Source of the DNA: Glebionis coronaria
Lineage: Eukaryota > Streptophyta > Magnoliopsida > Asterales > Asteraceae
Assembly (NCBI GenBank): GCA_025667525.1
Contig: CM046879.1
Span: 364,826,639-364,890,638 of the forward strand
Length of the DNA: 64,000 nt
Direction: 5' to 3'
In this document: positions 47,280 to 60,600 of the stretch, in pieces
Layout: each line of letters opens with the position of its first letter
How positions within the stretch are numbered: position 1 is the first letter of the stretch
Position numbers and translations under genes: made by a program
Notes under the pieces: model-generated
Database searches by the model: none
Told to the model about the DNA's origin: nothing
Seen by the model: the letters and a program-made list of their open reading frames with translations, nothing else

Positions 47280-47685
47280 CTAACAGTATAAAACAAAATA
47301 CATGATTAAACTGATTAAAACATAATATATATACATGAAAAAATATTTTATGCATATAAACATGAAAAAAAATTATGCATGAAAATAGTGTATGAATGCA
47401 TGGTAATTAAATGACATGGGTTTGGGTGAACGCATATGTGTCGGTTCACCTAAACAAAATGACATGACGAGGATGACCGCCTATGGTTCGGTTCATCAAA
47501 ACAAAATGATTCGATTAAAAGGATATGCGACTAAATACGTCCAGTCTTGTATTCACCATTACTTAGTCAAAATTCCTACAACAATGATACATGAATAAAT
47601 GCATGAAAAAAACTGTCAGTTCTAGGAAGTCCATGGTGATTACCCACTAATCACAGGTCATGTTTTAAGAGCCTACAGGTGGAAA
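47280..47685 (-). other. Element A 5' leader
   Basis: Non-coding stretch between primer site and gag, matching B's leader in part. No gene seen. Confidence 0.65.
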
Positions 47686-47702
47686 CCTTAGCTCTGATAC
47701 CA
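47686..47702 (-). other. Element A primer-binding site
   Basis: Minus strand TGGTATCAGAGCTAAGG, four bases from the LTR, as in B. Confidence 0.9.
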
Positions 47703-47706
47703 TAAT

Positions 47707-49869
47707 TGTAACACCCCGTTTTGGTAAATGGAATATCACGCATAATTATGGCGTGTCATCAAAGCATGCAAGGTAAATGTCTAAAACATTAAATGACCAT
47801 GAATGGAAATACTGAAAACAAACATCGGTAGTCCAAGTATAAGCTCAACACACATGAATATAAGTACTGAAATGGAAATGGACTAAACAATGTCAAAGAA
47901 ATAAAGTATCATAATGTATGGAAAATACATAAAGTGATGAAGGCTAGATAGCTTCCAATCCGTATGCACGTACTCTTAAAGTCTACGAGCGCCCTTGAGT
48001 ACCTACCGTTTGAGAACATGAAAGGAAAACAGCTAAGCATAACCCCCAGTGAACGGATATACAAGTATAGCATGAAATGACATAAGCATAAAAGAATAAT
48101 AGCAGTGGAAATGTATAAGTCCTAGATAACCTGGAACATGTTCATAAAACTGGTTTATAGTTTGAAAAGACTTATGTTTTTATATGAAAAACTGTATTAA
48201 TTAGCCAATCGCCCATATAGGTCATGAGGTTTTACCATGCATGAATATTTGGAGGGGAGACCTCATCATGCAATTAGAGGGGTTTCCTCTAATTAATTAG
48301 TCTGGATAGGAGAGATCAACTCCTTGTGAAGGATGCAAGGCACACATCGCATTCAACATGAAAATCATGTATAACATGTAACTAGGATGCACCCATACGC
48401 CCCACATGATAATATAAATATATGGCCAAAACTAAAAAGGGGACGCCACGAGTAATCACTCTGTCGTGGGAAGTCATAACACTAGTGCCTCTAGTGTTAT
48501 GGTTATGGTACCTTCATAACTAGGTGACACTGGTCATGCATGTATATAGCTTAGGCATTTTAACTAACATAAGTAATCAAACCTATAAAACCTATACTTG
48601 AGAAAACAGTTGGCTACAAACAGGGAATCCTAATAAGGAAAGAATGTCCATACTAAAGGACGGAAAATCCGTACCTTGTGTCCAGTGAACGAGGAAAGAC
48701 GAAAGAATGAAAAGTCCTACTCCGGCCTCACTAATGCTACATAAATAAGGGACATGTATAAGTTGTCTGATTATTGAGTACGTTACTAGTTATAACATGT
48801 TCTTAGCTTGTTTTATATGTTCTTGTCTTGTTTACTGTTCTAAATATTATACTGAGTTAATCATGTATTTCATGTATTCTGATTAAGTATTATCTTGTAT
48901 TCTTATATTATTATACTTGTTATGTGATAATAAGTAACTTTCTAAAAATAGCAGTTTCCTAAAATAGAAAGTTTCCATAAATAGAAAGTTTTCAAAAATA
49001 CAAAGTTTCCAAAAACAGATCAGTTTCTAAAAATAGATCAGTTTCTATAAATAGAAAGTTTTCAAAAATAGTAAGTTCCATGATATAGAAAGTTTCCATA
49101 TTTAAACATAAGCTGAATTAATAAGCTAATAATATAAGTTAATGTTTATTGGTTAAAAATCATAAGTCATGTAATAATAGTATAGTTTATTAATTAAATG
49201 TCATGGTGATTTAATAAACTATAGGTTATATTATTTATATAAATAAAGGCATGATTTAAATAAATTAAGACATAAAATACTTAGGTTAATCATGTATTAA
49301 TAATTTATTAATTATGCATTAAGTCTTGATTTATTAATTATTTATAGTACATGTTTTAATAATTAATTAATAACTATATTCAAAACTAAACAACAAATTA
49401 CTTAGGTTAAACATGTATTATTTATTAAAATAAATATAACATAAGTCCATGATTAAATTAAATTAATTATTAGTCATGTTTTAATTTAATTTTTCTTGAA
49501 AATAATATAACTTGTAAAAATGTATAACTTGTAAAAAATTTTATCCCGTGCCCGTGTTTTACTATAAGCCGAACCAAACAACCCCTTAGCAGTGGCTACC
49601 CGGCATAGCCGGTTGCCACTACTCGAGCATAATCACTAATGATTGACGCTAGTGGTTTCCCCCTGCCTGGCTGCGGTTCCCACTTTTAAACGGCTTAAAG
49701 TCGGTGGTGATGCTGCTGCGCTTAGACCCACAAACAAACTAAACGACACCCCGACGCGAGTCGGGGTCCCTTGCTCCCTGCTGCAGAACCACCGAACCAC
49801 ACCGAGACTATGAGGTCTCGGCTGTTGGTGTGAATCGAACCCAAGCCAAAAGACTGGGGCTCTCGGTTG
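47707..49869 (-). mobile_element. Element A 5' LTR, part (interrupted by copia C)
   Basis: Starts TGTAACACCCCGTTTTGG. It aligns with 4180-5627 and 16716-17405 and shows the uninterrupted Tat target site near 49184. It stops at 49869, where copia C begins; by comparison with A's other LTR about 0.75 kb should follow beyond the window. Confidence 0.9.
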
Positions 49870-50383
49870 TGTTGATCCCAAACTTAGATCAATTAGCTTT
49901 GTGTTAATGAGATTGAATCAAGTTTAACACGTAGAGAAACTTTGTTTATTGAACAATCTAAGTGTTATGCGGAATTAACACATAGAGAAAAGAACAAAAC
50001 AAAACTATTGTAAACCAAACTTTCACTTTGATTAATGATCAAACTTGCAAACAATGAAAGTTGTGAAACTTGTAAAAACTTATTAAAACTGATATCAAAC
50101 TATGAACCAGACGACCTCCTTTTATAACACAAGGAGGCGTGTACAATGGTCTACCTATCAACTATTCTAGGTAAAGATAATTATAGAAAATACAATATTG
50201 AACATATCTTTACTTCAATAATAAATATATAAACTAAGTATTCCTATCAGTGGTTGAACTTCTACTTGTCAGCGCTCAAACATGTCTTGTTAGTGCTCAT
50301 CTGTCTGCGCCTCTTTTATTCTTGTCAGTGTCCATGTTCCTCTTGTTAGCGTCCCAATGACTTAGCTAATTTTATTCTCAACA
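49870..50383 (-). repeat. Copia C 3' LTR (514 bp)
   Basis: Plus strand TGTTGATCCC to ATTCTCAACA. The GAGGAGGAT purine tract (minus strand, 50384-50397) follows. It contains 21-bp-register units at 50246, 50268, 50289, 50303, 50324 and 50345. Confidence 0.85.
50246..50355. repeat. 21-bp periodic repeat cluster in the copia C LTR
   Basis: Core GT(C/T)AG(C/T)G at successive spacings of 22, 21, 14, 21 and 21 bp. Confidence 0.8.
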
Positions 50384-50467
50384 ATCCTCCTCTAAACTTG
50401 ATATCTACTCTAGTAATCAAGTTTATAAATAAAAACTAAGTATAAGGAGGATTCTTACAAAAACCAA

Positions 50468-51806
50468 CTATTTCTTAATTAGATAATAAACAAATCTAAT
50501 TAAATCCTTACTAACATCACTGGTATAATCAACCTCTAACTGTGTGGACACCATCATCTTTAAAGCATCTTGAGGTCGAGGATATTCAGCATCAACCAAA
50601 AGATATTCTGCAAATTTTGAGGTACTAAGATGGTATACACCAGCAGCTGAATGTAAACGCCACTTCAAACCACTGAGATCATCCAGATCTATCCATACTG
50701 GATTAGCTTCATCTGGTTCAATCATTCTCTTGCATGTTGTCCAGATCTTTATTCCATTGATTGAAGAAGGCTCTTCAGCTTCATACTTGGTCTTCATCAA
50801 CTTCCATAAATCTACCAAGTCTTCTCTATCCATACTTGCAAACAAAGAAATCAAAGAAGTGAATGTGTGTACCTTGTTACCATATATAGTGATCACCCAA
50901 AAACCACTTGCATCTTCTTCACACTTGATTATTGGGTTTTTGAAATCCGAAGGTAACACTTCTGTAACATCTGAAGCCTCCAAAGGTGAAAGCTTTATAT
51001 TCCTCCTTATAACAGCTTCACTAGGATTCAATTGATCAAGTAATGGGAATTCAATAGGTATTTCCTTTTTTCACTGGTCTTGGCACAATGCAAGCCCTCT
51101 TGATCTGCCTATTTTCATCAATTTCTTCCTTCCTTTCATTAGAAAGAAGTCTGAGAGTATTCTCCTCACAAACACGTTCCTAAAAAGGATATGCATACAA
51201 CTCCAATTGTTCAAAGGAAAGATTCTTCACTTTTTCATAGGTCCATCCTCCTTGATATCACCTAAGAAGCATATAATAGATCTCTCTTCTATCCCTTTTT
51301 AGCTCAGAAAGTACTTTACTTGCTTTATCCTTCAAAATCACATTGCAATCCTTTTGAACTCTCAGCAGAATTTCCAATCCCTAAATTTGTCCAGTAAGTG
51401 ACATGTCTTGATTTTTTGCAATTAAAGCTTCCCATGCAAAATACATAGACACTACCTCAGGCATATCAAAATCTACCTGCATCTTCAATTCCTTAATCTT
51501 TTCCATGGCTAATTCATCCTCCCCATATTCCAATTTATCTGGCTCTTCAATGATCATCACACTTGAACCAGAACTCTCATCATCACTACCATCTTTATTG
51601 CTTTCAATGGCAATCTCTACCCTATCATGTTCTTCATGTTGTGAAGCTAAAACAGAATCAAAATGTACGTGAGTTGCATCCTTAGGTACTTGTACTTCTT
51701 CCATGATCCCTTTACCCTTATCCAGAGCTCTAATACTTGGTAAAGTGATTGATGGTACCTGTGTAGAAACATACTAGATGATAACTGATGGTTGGGATAC
51801 ACCAGT
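50468..51806 (-). pseudogene. Copia C downstream extra ORF, C-terminal part
   Basis: Minus strand. The open stretch 51031-50468 (187 codons) contains SMDREDLVDLWKLMKTKYEA, IKIWTTCKRMIEP, LKWRLHSAAGVYHLSTSKFA and DALKMMVSTQLEVDY. I recognise this as the C-terminal module of the extra ORF often found downstream of pol in SIRE-like copia elements; its role (sometimes called env-like) is unproven. An acidic segment (51704-51381) lies upstream, with stops between. The ORF is cut at 51806 by the solo LTR and continues at 54847. Confidence 0.75.
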
Positions 51807-54800
51807 TGTAACACTCTCATTTTTCGTATCGGTACAGCGGAAGGGTCTTTCAGAGTGTTACAGGATAGCACAATAACTCCAATCATAGACAACACATAAA
51901 AATGGTTGTACAAGGTTTAACAAACATTCATTCGATAGAATGAACATTTTTAATATTAAGTGGGCCATCAGAGTCGATCTCCATCCGGATTACCTTCAAG
52001 CACCTGAGATAAAAACATGCAAAAAAAATATCAGCGAATGCCGAGTGAATTCATAGAGTTTAATGAAAACCGTTATATAAAAACAATCATTTACAATCAT
52101 TTAAAATCAGAACACAAGTATAATATCGGAAGTAAGTCCTCATATTGCTAGTCAGGCAATATATATCAAGCATACATCTTAAACCGTCCATGAGACCGTA
52201 GTCTCTATATTACCATGATAGGTAATATATTCATCGTAATGGCGTCGTTATCGTTTATTATTTATGTTTTACAGCATACGTTGTATAGGATTATTATTAG
52301 CCGCATGACATTGTTACCTTACTATGAAAACAGCGGGCCACGAACCCGACAGACAATTTGCCCATCTAAGTTAGCGTGTCGTCACAAATATCACGCTATG
52401 GAATCTTCTCATACATAAATTCGCTTACCAATCAATGTGGTACGACGGGGATCAACCGTCAAGGCGTGAACTGGGGTGATCGTCCCCAAATAGTACTATC
52501 AAATGCATAAGCGTCTACCAAAACCCGGTAGTTCACAATTCATGCTAATGGGACTTTAAGTGACATAACCTAACTACTAATAATCCTTTTAGTCTCGAAT
52601 ATAGGGTCATAGCATCATTCGGGTCCATATCATTCAGCATACAATCGGGACTACTTGTGTTCTATTTTTATAAAAATCTAGCATGTTATCTCCCTCGCGG
52701 GTTTACAAATCATTTTATAAAACATTTAAAAGAGTGCGAGGCTATGAACTCACGTTGTTAATGAAAGGCGGATTATCGGCTACGGGCGTGCTTCGGTCAC
52801 GGAAACCTATATAAATAATAATCGGTCTTAGACTCGGTCCAATGACTTTTATCAAAATAACAATATACATATGATGATTTTGTACATATGATGATGATCA
52901 AGTGGGTTTATACATCCTTGTTTACTCAATTTAGTGTTTACGTTTTGGTAACGTTTTACTAGTTCGCTAGCTTTACCTATTTACCCATTTTAAGTCCATT
53001 AAGCCTTCTATAAGTTCTTTAACTTGTTTTTATCCATTTTATACCTATATTATCAGTATATATACTTTTCATGTTGGGCCCAAATGGGTTAAGCCCAATA
53101 AGTTCTTTTTACAAGTATTTATCTTATTAAGTCCAATTATTAGTCCAATATGTTTAGTTAGCTCGTAAATGTCCGTAATTCTTATAGTTCGGGTTTTATC
53201 GGTTTTTACTTGTCTTAGTTACTTATACATCAGTATATGACTTTTATAAACTTTACATTAGACGGGTTTGGTCGTCTAAGTTTTATTTGGCGAAAAACGT
53301 TAATTTTACGGCGATAGCCGAAAAAGTCGTAAAAAATCAAGTTTATAGTTTTTATTACTTATAAATATTATTTTACCTCTATTTATATAATTTACCCATT
53401 TAATTAACCTTTTATACATTTATATAAATAAGTTTTATAAGTTAGTGAGTTTATATTTTTACATTTTATACATTATAATGTGAGTGCTTATATAATAATA
53501 ATAAACATTATTTCCAAAAATCTGATTTTTAACTTCATGTTCACCATTTTTACCATATCTAGAGTTCTACAATGAATTAGAAGCTCATTTTTGGATGGCA
53601 TGATCTTCATAATATGTGCTACATTTAAATTAGAAATAGATACTGCCCATTTTGAGTTTGACTTGCCTTAACAGTCCCTACAAAACTGCTTATTCAGATT
53701 ATACCACCTAACTTGTTTTGATCATATCTCACTCATTATTTTGATTCCATTGCATGGCCAACTCTCACATGTGTATAACATTCTCTACTTACTGTAAATG
53801 GATCAAACCATGCAATTTTATCAGTTCATCTTTTAGTTTTCTACTGTTTTTATACAGCCAACTAAATAATCAAGATTTTAGCTTCATTTCTTATAGTTAT
53901 CAACCTTTTTAAGCATATTTATCAACACTTGATCCCCACACAACATTTTTATCATCATATATACATCATATACATATAAAAAATGAAAGAAAATACATTT
54001 GTTCTTTACAAAATAACAAGAGAAAAATGGAGAGGATGATCTTCTTTACCAATCCAAGTGGATTTCTTGTTTTAGGAAGACAAGAACTTGATGAACACAA
54101 CAAGTATCTCCAAGACCATCAAATATCAAGAACATAGGTTGGAAAATCAGCCCTAGGACACAAGCAAATCACCTCCAAAGATGTTAATATGGCCACCAAA
54201 TAAGCAAGGCTTCAAGAGAACTCCTTATTAGAGCTAGTAAACATGTTGTTCATGGTTAGAAGAGATCAAATGGGATGTTTGTTGGCTTATTTAGGACGGC
54301 ACAAGGGAGAGAGTTGAGAGAGTTTGATGTTGGTTTTGCATGTGAGAAAGATGGAATGAAAACAAGTAGCTAGTTTTTGTGTTAAGTGGGAAAAGTTAGC
54401 TTAACATGTAAGCATGGCTTACACATGGAAGGTGTAAGCTAAACTGGATGCCACCTTGTGTTGTGGTGTCAAGTTAGCCGTCCCATATAGCTAGTGGGGT
54501 GGGACAATATGTTTTGTCCCATCTCACTAGTTTACGGGTATTTCTCGATTCTAGTTTTCTCGATTTGCGTGCCCTCGGGTCGTTTTACGAAAAACGTTTT
54601 TATAAATTATGAATCAACGTCACAAAACGAATCCAATAAAAATTGTCTCATCAAAAACGGAGTTCAAAAACGTAAATACGTAATCCTAAGGTTTCCGGTT
54701 TAGTCGTAAAAGACGCCAAATTATGCACGTAAGCCCAAATTTAAATCCGTAAATTGTGAGTTCGTCAACCAACACAAAAATAAGTTTCAAAATATTATAC

Positions 54801-54841
54801 GAGAAAATATTTTACTTACCTGAAAATTTTAGATTGTCACA
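51807..54841 (-). mobile_element. Solo LTR, 3035 bp, inserted in copia C
   Basis: Starts TGTAACACTC and ends AGATTGTCACA, flanked by CCAGT at 51802-51806 and 54842-54846. No primer site, purine tract or protein motif inside. Length, termini and the phrase CTATGAACTCAC (about 52743, matching the reverse complement of GTGAGTTTCATAG in the LARD-like LTR) fit a Tekay-like LTR left after recombination between two LTRs. Orientation is inferred from that phrase. Confidence 0.8.
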
Positions 54842-54846
54842 CCAGT

Positions 54847-56463
54847 CATACCTACAAGTCTGTCAGCGTCTGATTTGGTCTTGTCAGCGTTCAAATCTTG
54901 AATGTCAGCGGCTGACTCTGTGACTTTCTACATCATCTCTACAAATGAGAGCTTCTTGGGAGTAACCAAAGAAATATCAACAGATGGCTTCTCCTTCAAA
55001 CTTTTCAGTGCCTCAGCTATCTCCACTCTCCCATAAGAACCACCTTTTTGTGAGCCCTTGTCACTCACATTTACTGGCTCATCCTCCCCTTTGGAAGAAT
55101 CCTCCTACCTTCGCCTATTATTGGCAGCCTCCAAAATAACCAACCTCTCCCTCAATGATTTGAGTTCAAGACCTTGAGCTGTGAAAACCTATACAAGGTC
55201 TGCATTTTGCTTTTGCAAGCGCATGCAAACCGCCATCAATTCCATAGCTGATAAAGGTTCTAGTCTGCCCTCCTCTATCATAGGGATTTGACCCCCCCAA
55301 GAGAGATTCATTGGGCATGGGTGTGGTCTTAATGATGTTGGGACTGTCTTGACCTGCTTCTAAGCCAGTGTCAATAGTCCCAGCCCCACCCATGTCACCA
55401 ACCACACTTGTGGTGATGGTTTTCTCTACTACATGGCTAGGACCACTAGAGGATAACACTCTAGTAGTCCTTTGGCGTTTCTCAAACCTATTATCGTGTG
55501 GTTCTGAGGAGGAAGTAGAATGGGGGTATGTTTAGGTTTGTGGGATATTGGTGTTAGTGTTTGGGTTGGCTGTGTCAGCGCCCACATTGTGAGTGTTAGC
55601 GCTTGAGGTTTAAGGGTTAAGGTCCATATGTTGTGGTGATGGAGGTTGAATTAGTAGAGGGTCTGGTTGTAGTTGAGGTTGTGCAGCTGCCTCAATGACA
55701 TCTTGCATGGTTGGGGTGAGGGGAAGGTCTCTAAATGGTGGGGTATTCATGTTACCAAACACAGTTTTCTTTTGAGTAGGGACCTCATAAAATCATCAAG
55801 GTCCCTACAACAATATCTTTGTTCATCAAAAAGCATTTGAAAAAACCTAGGGTAAGCAAGATTCATCTTGTTAACCTTGTTGTGACACATGCCATCAAAA
55901 ATCATTTTTGAAAAATTAAATTTTTGCCCATTTGCAATGCAAACATGAGCACAATCGATGGTTCGATTGATTTCATTGAAAGAAGAGCATTTGGGACTCA
56001 AACATTGTAGGATGGCATGTATTAGGTACTTCCAGGCTGGGGGAAATTGTTGTTTAGTATATTTTTTTATGTGCCCAACAGGTGGCAAAGCATACCTCAA
56101 GCCTTGAAGCCCTAACTCTAGCTCTGCTAGGGGAAGGGTTGTTATACGATCAGCGTCATCAAGATTTAAATCTTGACGAACTAGAGCTTCAGTAACAACC
56201 CATTGAGTCCCATGAATAGTGCCAACCAATGTAATCACTCCATCAATTGTTTTGGAATAAACATGGTTCTAAAACTTCTTGATGTGTGTGATAGGGACGA
56301 GTGGAGTAATAGAAAGTGCATACCTTAGAGGCGACGCCATCAAATACCCAATCATCTCTGTGTATTAGGGGTGCAAAGTATTATCTTCAACCATATAAGC
56401 CACCATATTATGTTGGCTTTTGAACCCTAACTCCACATCAGCAGGTTTAAACTTTGGTGCCAT
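54847..56463 (-). pseudogene. Copia C downstream extra ORF, N-terminal part
   Basis: Starts MAPKFKPADVELGFKSQHN at 56463 (minus). Stops occur near 56368 and 56270, then a 163-codon stretch (56238-55747) has TEALVRQDLNLDDADRITTL, FPPAWKYLIHAILQCLSPK and IANGQKFNFSKMIFDG. This is the conserved N-terminal module of the SIRE-like downstream ORF. The middle (55459-55166) is low-complexity Ser/Thr/Gly-rich. It contains 21-bp repeats at 54862-54924 and 55553-55601. Not functional as it stands. Confidence 0.75.
54862..54924. repeat. Three tandem 21-bp units within the copia C extra ORF
   Basis: Units at 54862, 54883 and 54904, each starting GTCAGCG. On the coding strand each gives Ala-Asp (GCTGAC) every seven residues (SAADIQDLNADKTKSDAD). 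Confidence 0.9.
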
Positions 56464-57651
56464 TTTGAATGATATGTGAAAACTGTAAGATGATGACAAT
56501 GGAGATATGAAGGTTTTGATAATTTTAGCAGACAATAATAGTAGTTACCCTGTTTGAAAGAAAGGGGCCAAATTTATAGGAGTGGTGAAAGCACACTATT
56601 GGTTGAAAATGAGGCAGTTATATTCAAAAAGGTAATGATCACAATCTTGAAAATATATAACTTATCTCTTTCATTAATTAAATGTTACCAACTCACTAAA
56701 TTATGACCAAAATATCATCAATAATAACCACTGGGTGGACCCCAATGTTTTTCAATGGAAAAAAGTAAACATCAGCGTGTAACGGCTGTATTCTTGTCAG
56801 CATTGAAATTTTGCCATGTCGGCGTTTAAATTGGTCTTATCAGCGTTGGAAGTAAACTATGTCAGTGGCCAAAAATAAAAATAATAAAAAATAAAAAGAC
56901 CTTAACAAAGAAATTTACCCTAGTGAAGATAACTCTTAAACTGAAAATGACTATAGGGTGGCAAGCACTGTCTAATCATACACACTTGCATAAGCAAGAT
57001 AGACATAATTGTCCTCAAGTGTCCCTTGCTAACCAAAGTTCTTAACAGTGAAGAAATCTCATATAAACTCTTTGTAACTTCCCAGGTAAGCCCAATTAAA
57101 AGTTAAACCGAGTCTCCCAACCGACCAATCCCAATTCTAGGCCAAAACGTCATGGCAACATGCACAGTATATCAACTTTGCATGCTACAGTGCCTCAAGA
57201 ACTAGAAATTCCAATTCTTACTCACTAGTGGTCACAATCTAGAATTCTGATAAGAGTATTCTAAAAATACCCAAAATCCTAAAGGTTTCCTAAACCTCCC
57301 CTTAAACTAGGATATACATAGTTGCAAAATAAAAAGTATATGAAAATTTTTTATTTCAAGATAGGAATGTAAACATTTCAACCATTATAAATAAAATTTT
57401 GACACACCCTTGTAAGCTCCAAAGATCCATAAGCAACTCTGTATCCAATTTTACCATGCTCATAATGCCTGCATGATTAGATCAAAAACCACAAAAACTA
57501 ACATGTTGCTGTAAGTGGCCATTTTTACACTTGTCATCGTCCAAATAACCTCTGTCAGCGTTAGAAAAATAAAGTGGAAAATCTAATACTTTACAAAGAC
57601 AAATAACAGTACACATCCTGTACATACTATACAATGATTTCAAAAACACAT
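56464..57651 (-). other. Copia C spacer between pol and the downstream ORF
   Basis: No gene. Two repeat clusters lie in it: 56771-56867 (cores 21-25 bp apart) and 57533-57560 (two cores 21 bp apart). Confidence 0.7.
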
Positions 57652-60600
57652 TTAGGTGAGATTGATCATTCCAATACTTGTTACCAAGTAATGGAACCTA
57701 CCCACATGAAAAGGTTTAGTTAAAAGATCAGCCACATTTTCTTCTGTGTCTACCCTATCTAGATGTATTAAACCTTTTTCAAAACAATCTCTTATAAAAT
57801 GATGCCTAATTTCTATGTTTTTAGTTCTAGAATGATGTACAGGATTCTTAATAATACATAATGTATTGTTATTATCTACAGATATCTTACTATATATAAA
57901 ATTATACCCATAGTCCAACAGCTGGTTTTGAATCCATAGAACTTGTCCACAACAAGCAGTTGCAGCCACATACTATGCTTCAGTTGTAGAGTTTGCCACC
58001 AATGTTTATTTCTTGCATTGTCAAGATATAAGTCTGCTCCCAAGAAATTGACATCCACCAGTTGTGTATTTCCTATCAAACTTATCACCTCCATAGTCAG
58101 TGTTTGAATAGCCAATAAGCTCCAATTGAGAATCTTTAGGATACCATAATCCCAAGGTGGGGTAGCACCTAAGGTATCTAAAGATCCTTTTAACAGCATG
58201 AATATGACATTCCTTAGGAGTCAGTTGATGACATGCACATGCACACACATCAAACATGATGCCAGGTCTAGAGGCTGTAAGATACATCAATGAACCAATC
58301 ATTGATCTATAATGCCTGACATCAACATCTTTTCCATCTCCAGTATTTCCACAAGGGTGTTCCCTATCCATGGGTGTGCTAGCCCGTTTCTCATGAGAAG
58401 AAAAACCAAACTTCTTCAAGATCTCAACTACATACTTGTCTTGAGAGATAAAGATACCATCTTCTTTCTGTTGTACTTGTAAACCTAGAAAGAAGTTCAT
58501 CTCTCCCCTAACACTCATCTTGAATTTGTCTGTCATGAGTTTGGAAAAGTCTTCACTCATCTTTGGATTTGAAGATCCAAAGATAATATCATCCACATAG
58601 ACCTGTACAAGAAGAAAATCCTTGCCAGTCTTCTTGGTAAAAAGTATCTGGTCTATGGTGCCCCTCTTAAACCCATTTTCCACAAGATAAGTGGATAAGG
58701 TACCATACCATGCTCTTGGGGCTTTAAGAATTCCTTACATTGCTTTCTAGACTCTATACACCTTGTCTGGATGCTCTGAATCTTCAAAACCTGGAGGTTG
58801 CATAACATACACTTCCTCCTCAATTGTGCCATATAAGAAAGCACTTTTCACATCCATTTGATAAATTATGAAACCCATGCAAGAAGTATAGGCTAGGAAA
58901 ATCCTTATTTCTTCAATTCTTGCAACAAGTGCAAAAACCTCTTCATAGTCTATCCCTTCTTCTTGTGTATAGCCCTGAGCAACTAAACGTGTCTTTTTTC
59001 TGACCACAATCCCTCTTTCATCCTTTTTATTCCTTAGAACCTAACGTGTCCCAATATGTTTGACATACCTTAGACAGTCCACTAGCTCCTAAACATCTTG
59101 AATTGCAAACTGGTGAATCTCATCCTGCATTACTTCAACCCAGGTTGGTTCTTTAAGAGCTTCAAAAATATTCTTGGGTTCCTTTTGTGACAGAAAACAA
59201 GCAAACAAACATGCTTGCACAAGAGGGGTATCTTCCTTCTTGTGAATATTAGCAATGAATCTACCTTGAGTCTGGTGAGTCCTCCTTGTTTGGACAGGAG
59301 TATGAATATCACCAATTATTTGGGAAGGAGGATGATCTTTGGCCACCTTTGTAAGTATTCCTCCCCCAACTAGTGAGTTGTCATGTATAGTGGATTCCAT
59401 GTTGCCAATATCATCTTCATTGCTACTCCCATCCCCACTTAAACTTGGATGAACCGGTCCACTGATATCTTGATTAGGTATGGGGTCTTCAACATGTTCA
59501 AATTCTGTTGGAGGAAGAAAATGAATTTCCAAACAGACTATCAGCGACTAAATTCAACGTGTCAGCATTGGAATTGGCTTTGTCAGCGGATGAAGATGCA
59601 TGCATGGATTCTTCAACTGGTTTTTCTTGTGGCCCTTCTTCCTCCTTTCCAGTAGCAGCAGATGCTTGCACAAACCCATCAGTCCATATAGGTATGGTGA
59701 CATAATCAAATATAGGAGTTGGCTCAACAGCATGTGATCCTTCTTCTTTATCAACCTGTGTACCTGTAATCTCAACAATAGGTTCTTCCAAAACATTTAG
59801 ATCCTTCTCCATAATGTCTGGATTAGTAACAGGCATATAATTCAAGGTCCTATATAATGGTTCCAAATCAAATAACCAATCTGGTCAATTCTCAGGATCA
59901 CTAGGCTTACTTTCTAAAAACATAACATGCACCTTTTCAAGAATGCGTTTTTCCTTCTTGTTGTAAACCCTGTACCCTCTGCTATTCATAGAATAACCCA
60001 CAAAATATCCTTCATCACCTTTTGAATTAAATTTTCCTAAGGCATCACTAGTATCTAATATCACTACATGACATCCAAAGGGTTTAAGAAACTCTATATT
60101 AGGCTTCTTTTTTCAAAATATCTCATAAGGTGTCTTATTGTGGATATTGTTGACCAAGGCTCTATTTTGAACATAGCAAGCCGTGTTTACAACCTCAACC
60201 CAAAAAACAATGGGAAACTTAGCATCTGCTAACATGGTCCTAGCTTCTTCTATTAGAGTTCTATTTTTTCTTTCAGCTACACCATTCTGTTGTGGAGTTC
60301 TAGCTATGCTAAATTCCCTAGAAATTCCTTTATTGACACAAAAGGCATCTAGAAGATTGTTCCTAAACTCACCACCATTGTCACTTCTAAGAATTTTAAC
60401 CTTATTACCCGTTTTCTTCTCAATCTGTTATGAAGTTAATTAAAGTCTTAGCAGTATCACTCTTTAAAGCCAAAAATAAAGTCCACGAAAACCTAGAATA
60501 ATCATTAGTGACAACAAAACAATAAGATTTACCATTTAGGCTTTCTATATTGGTTGGGCCAAATAAGTCCATGCGTAGCAAGTGAAGTGGTTTAGAACTA

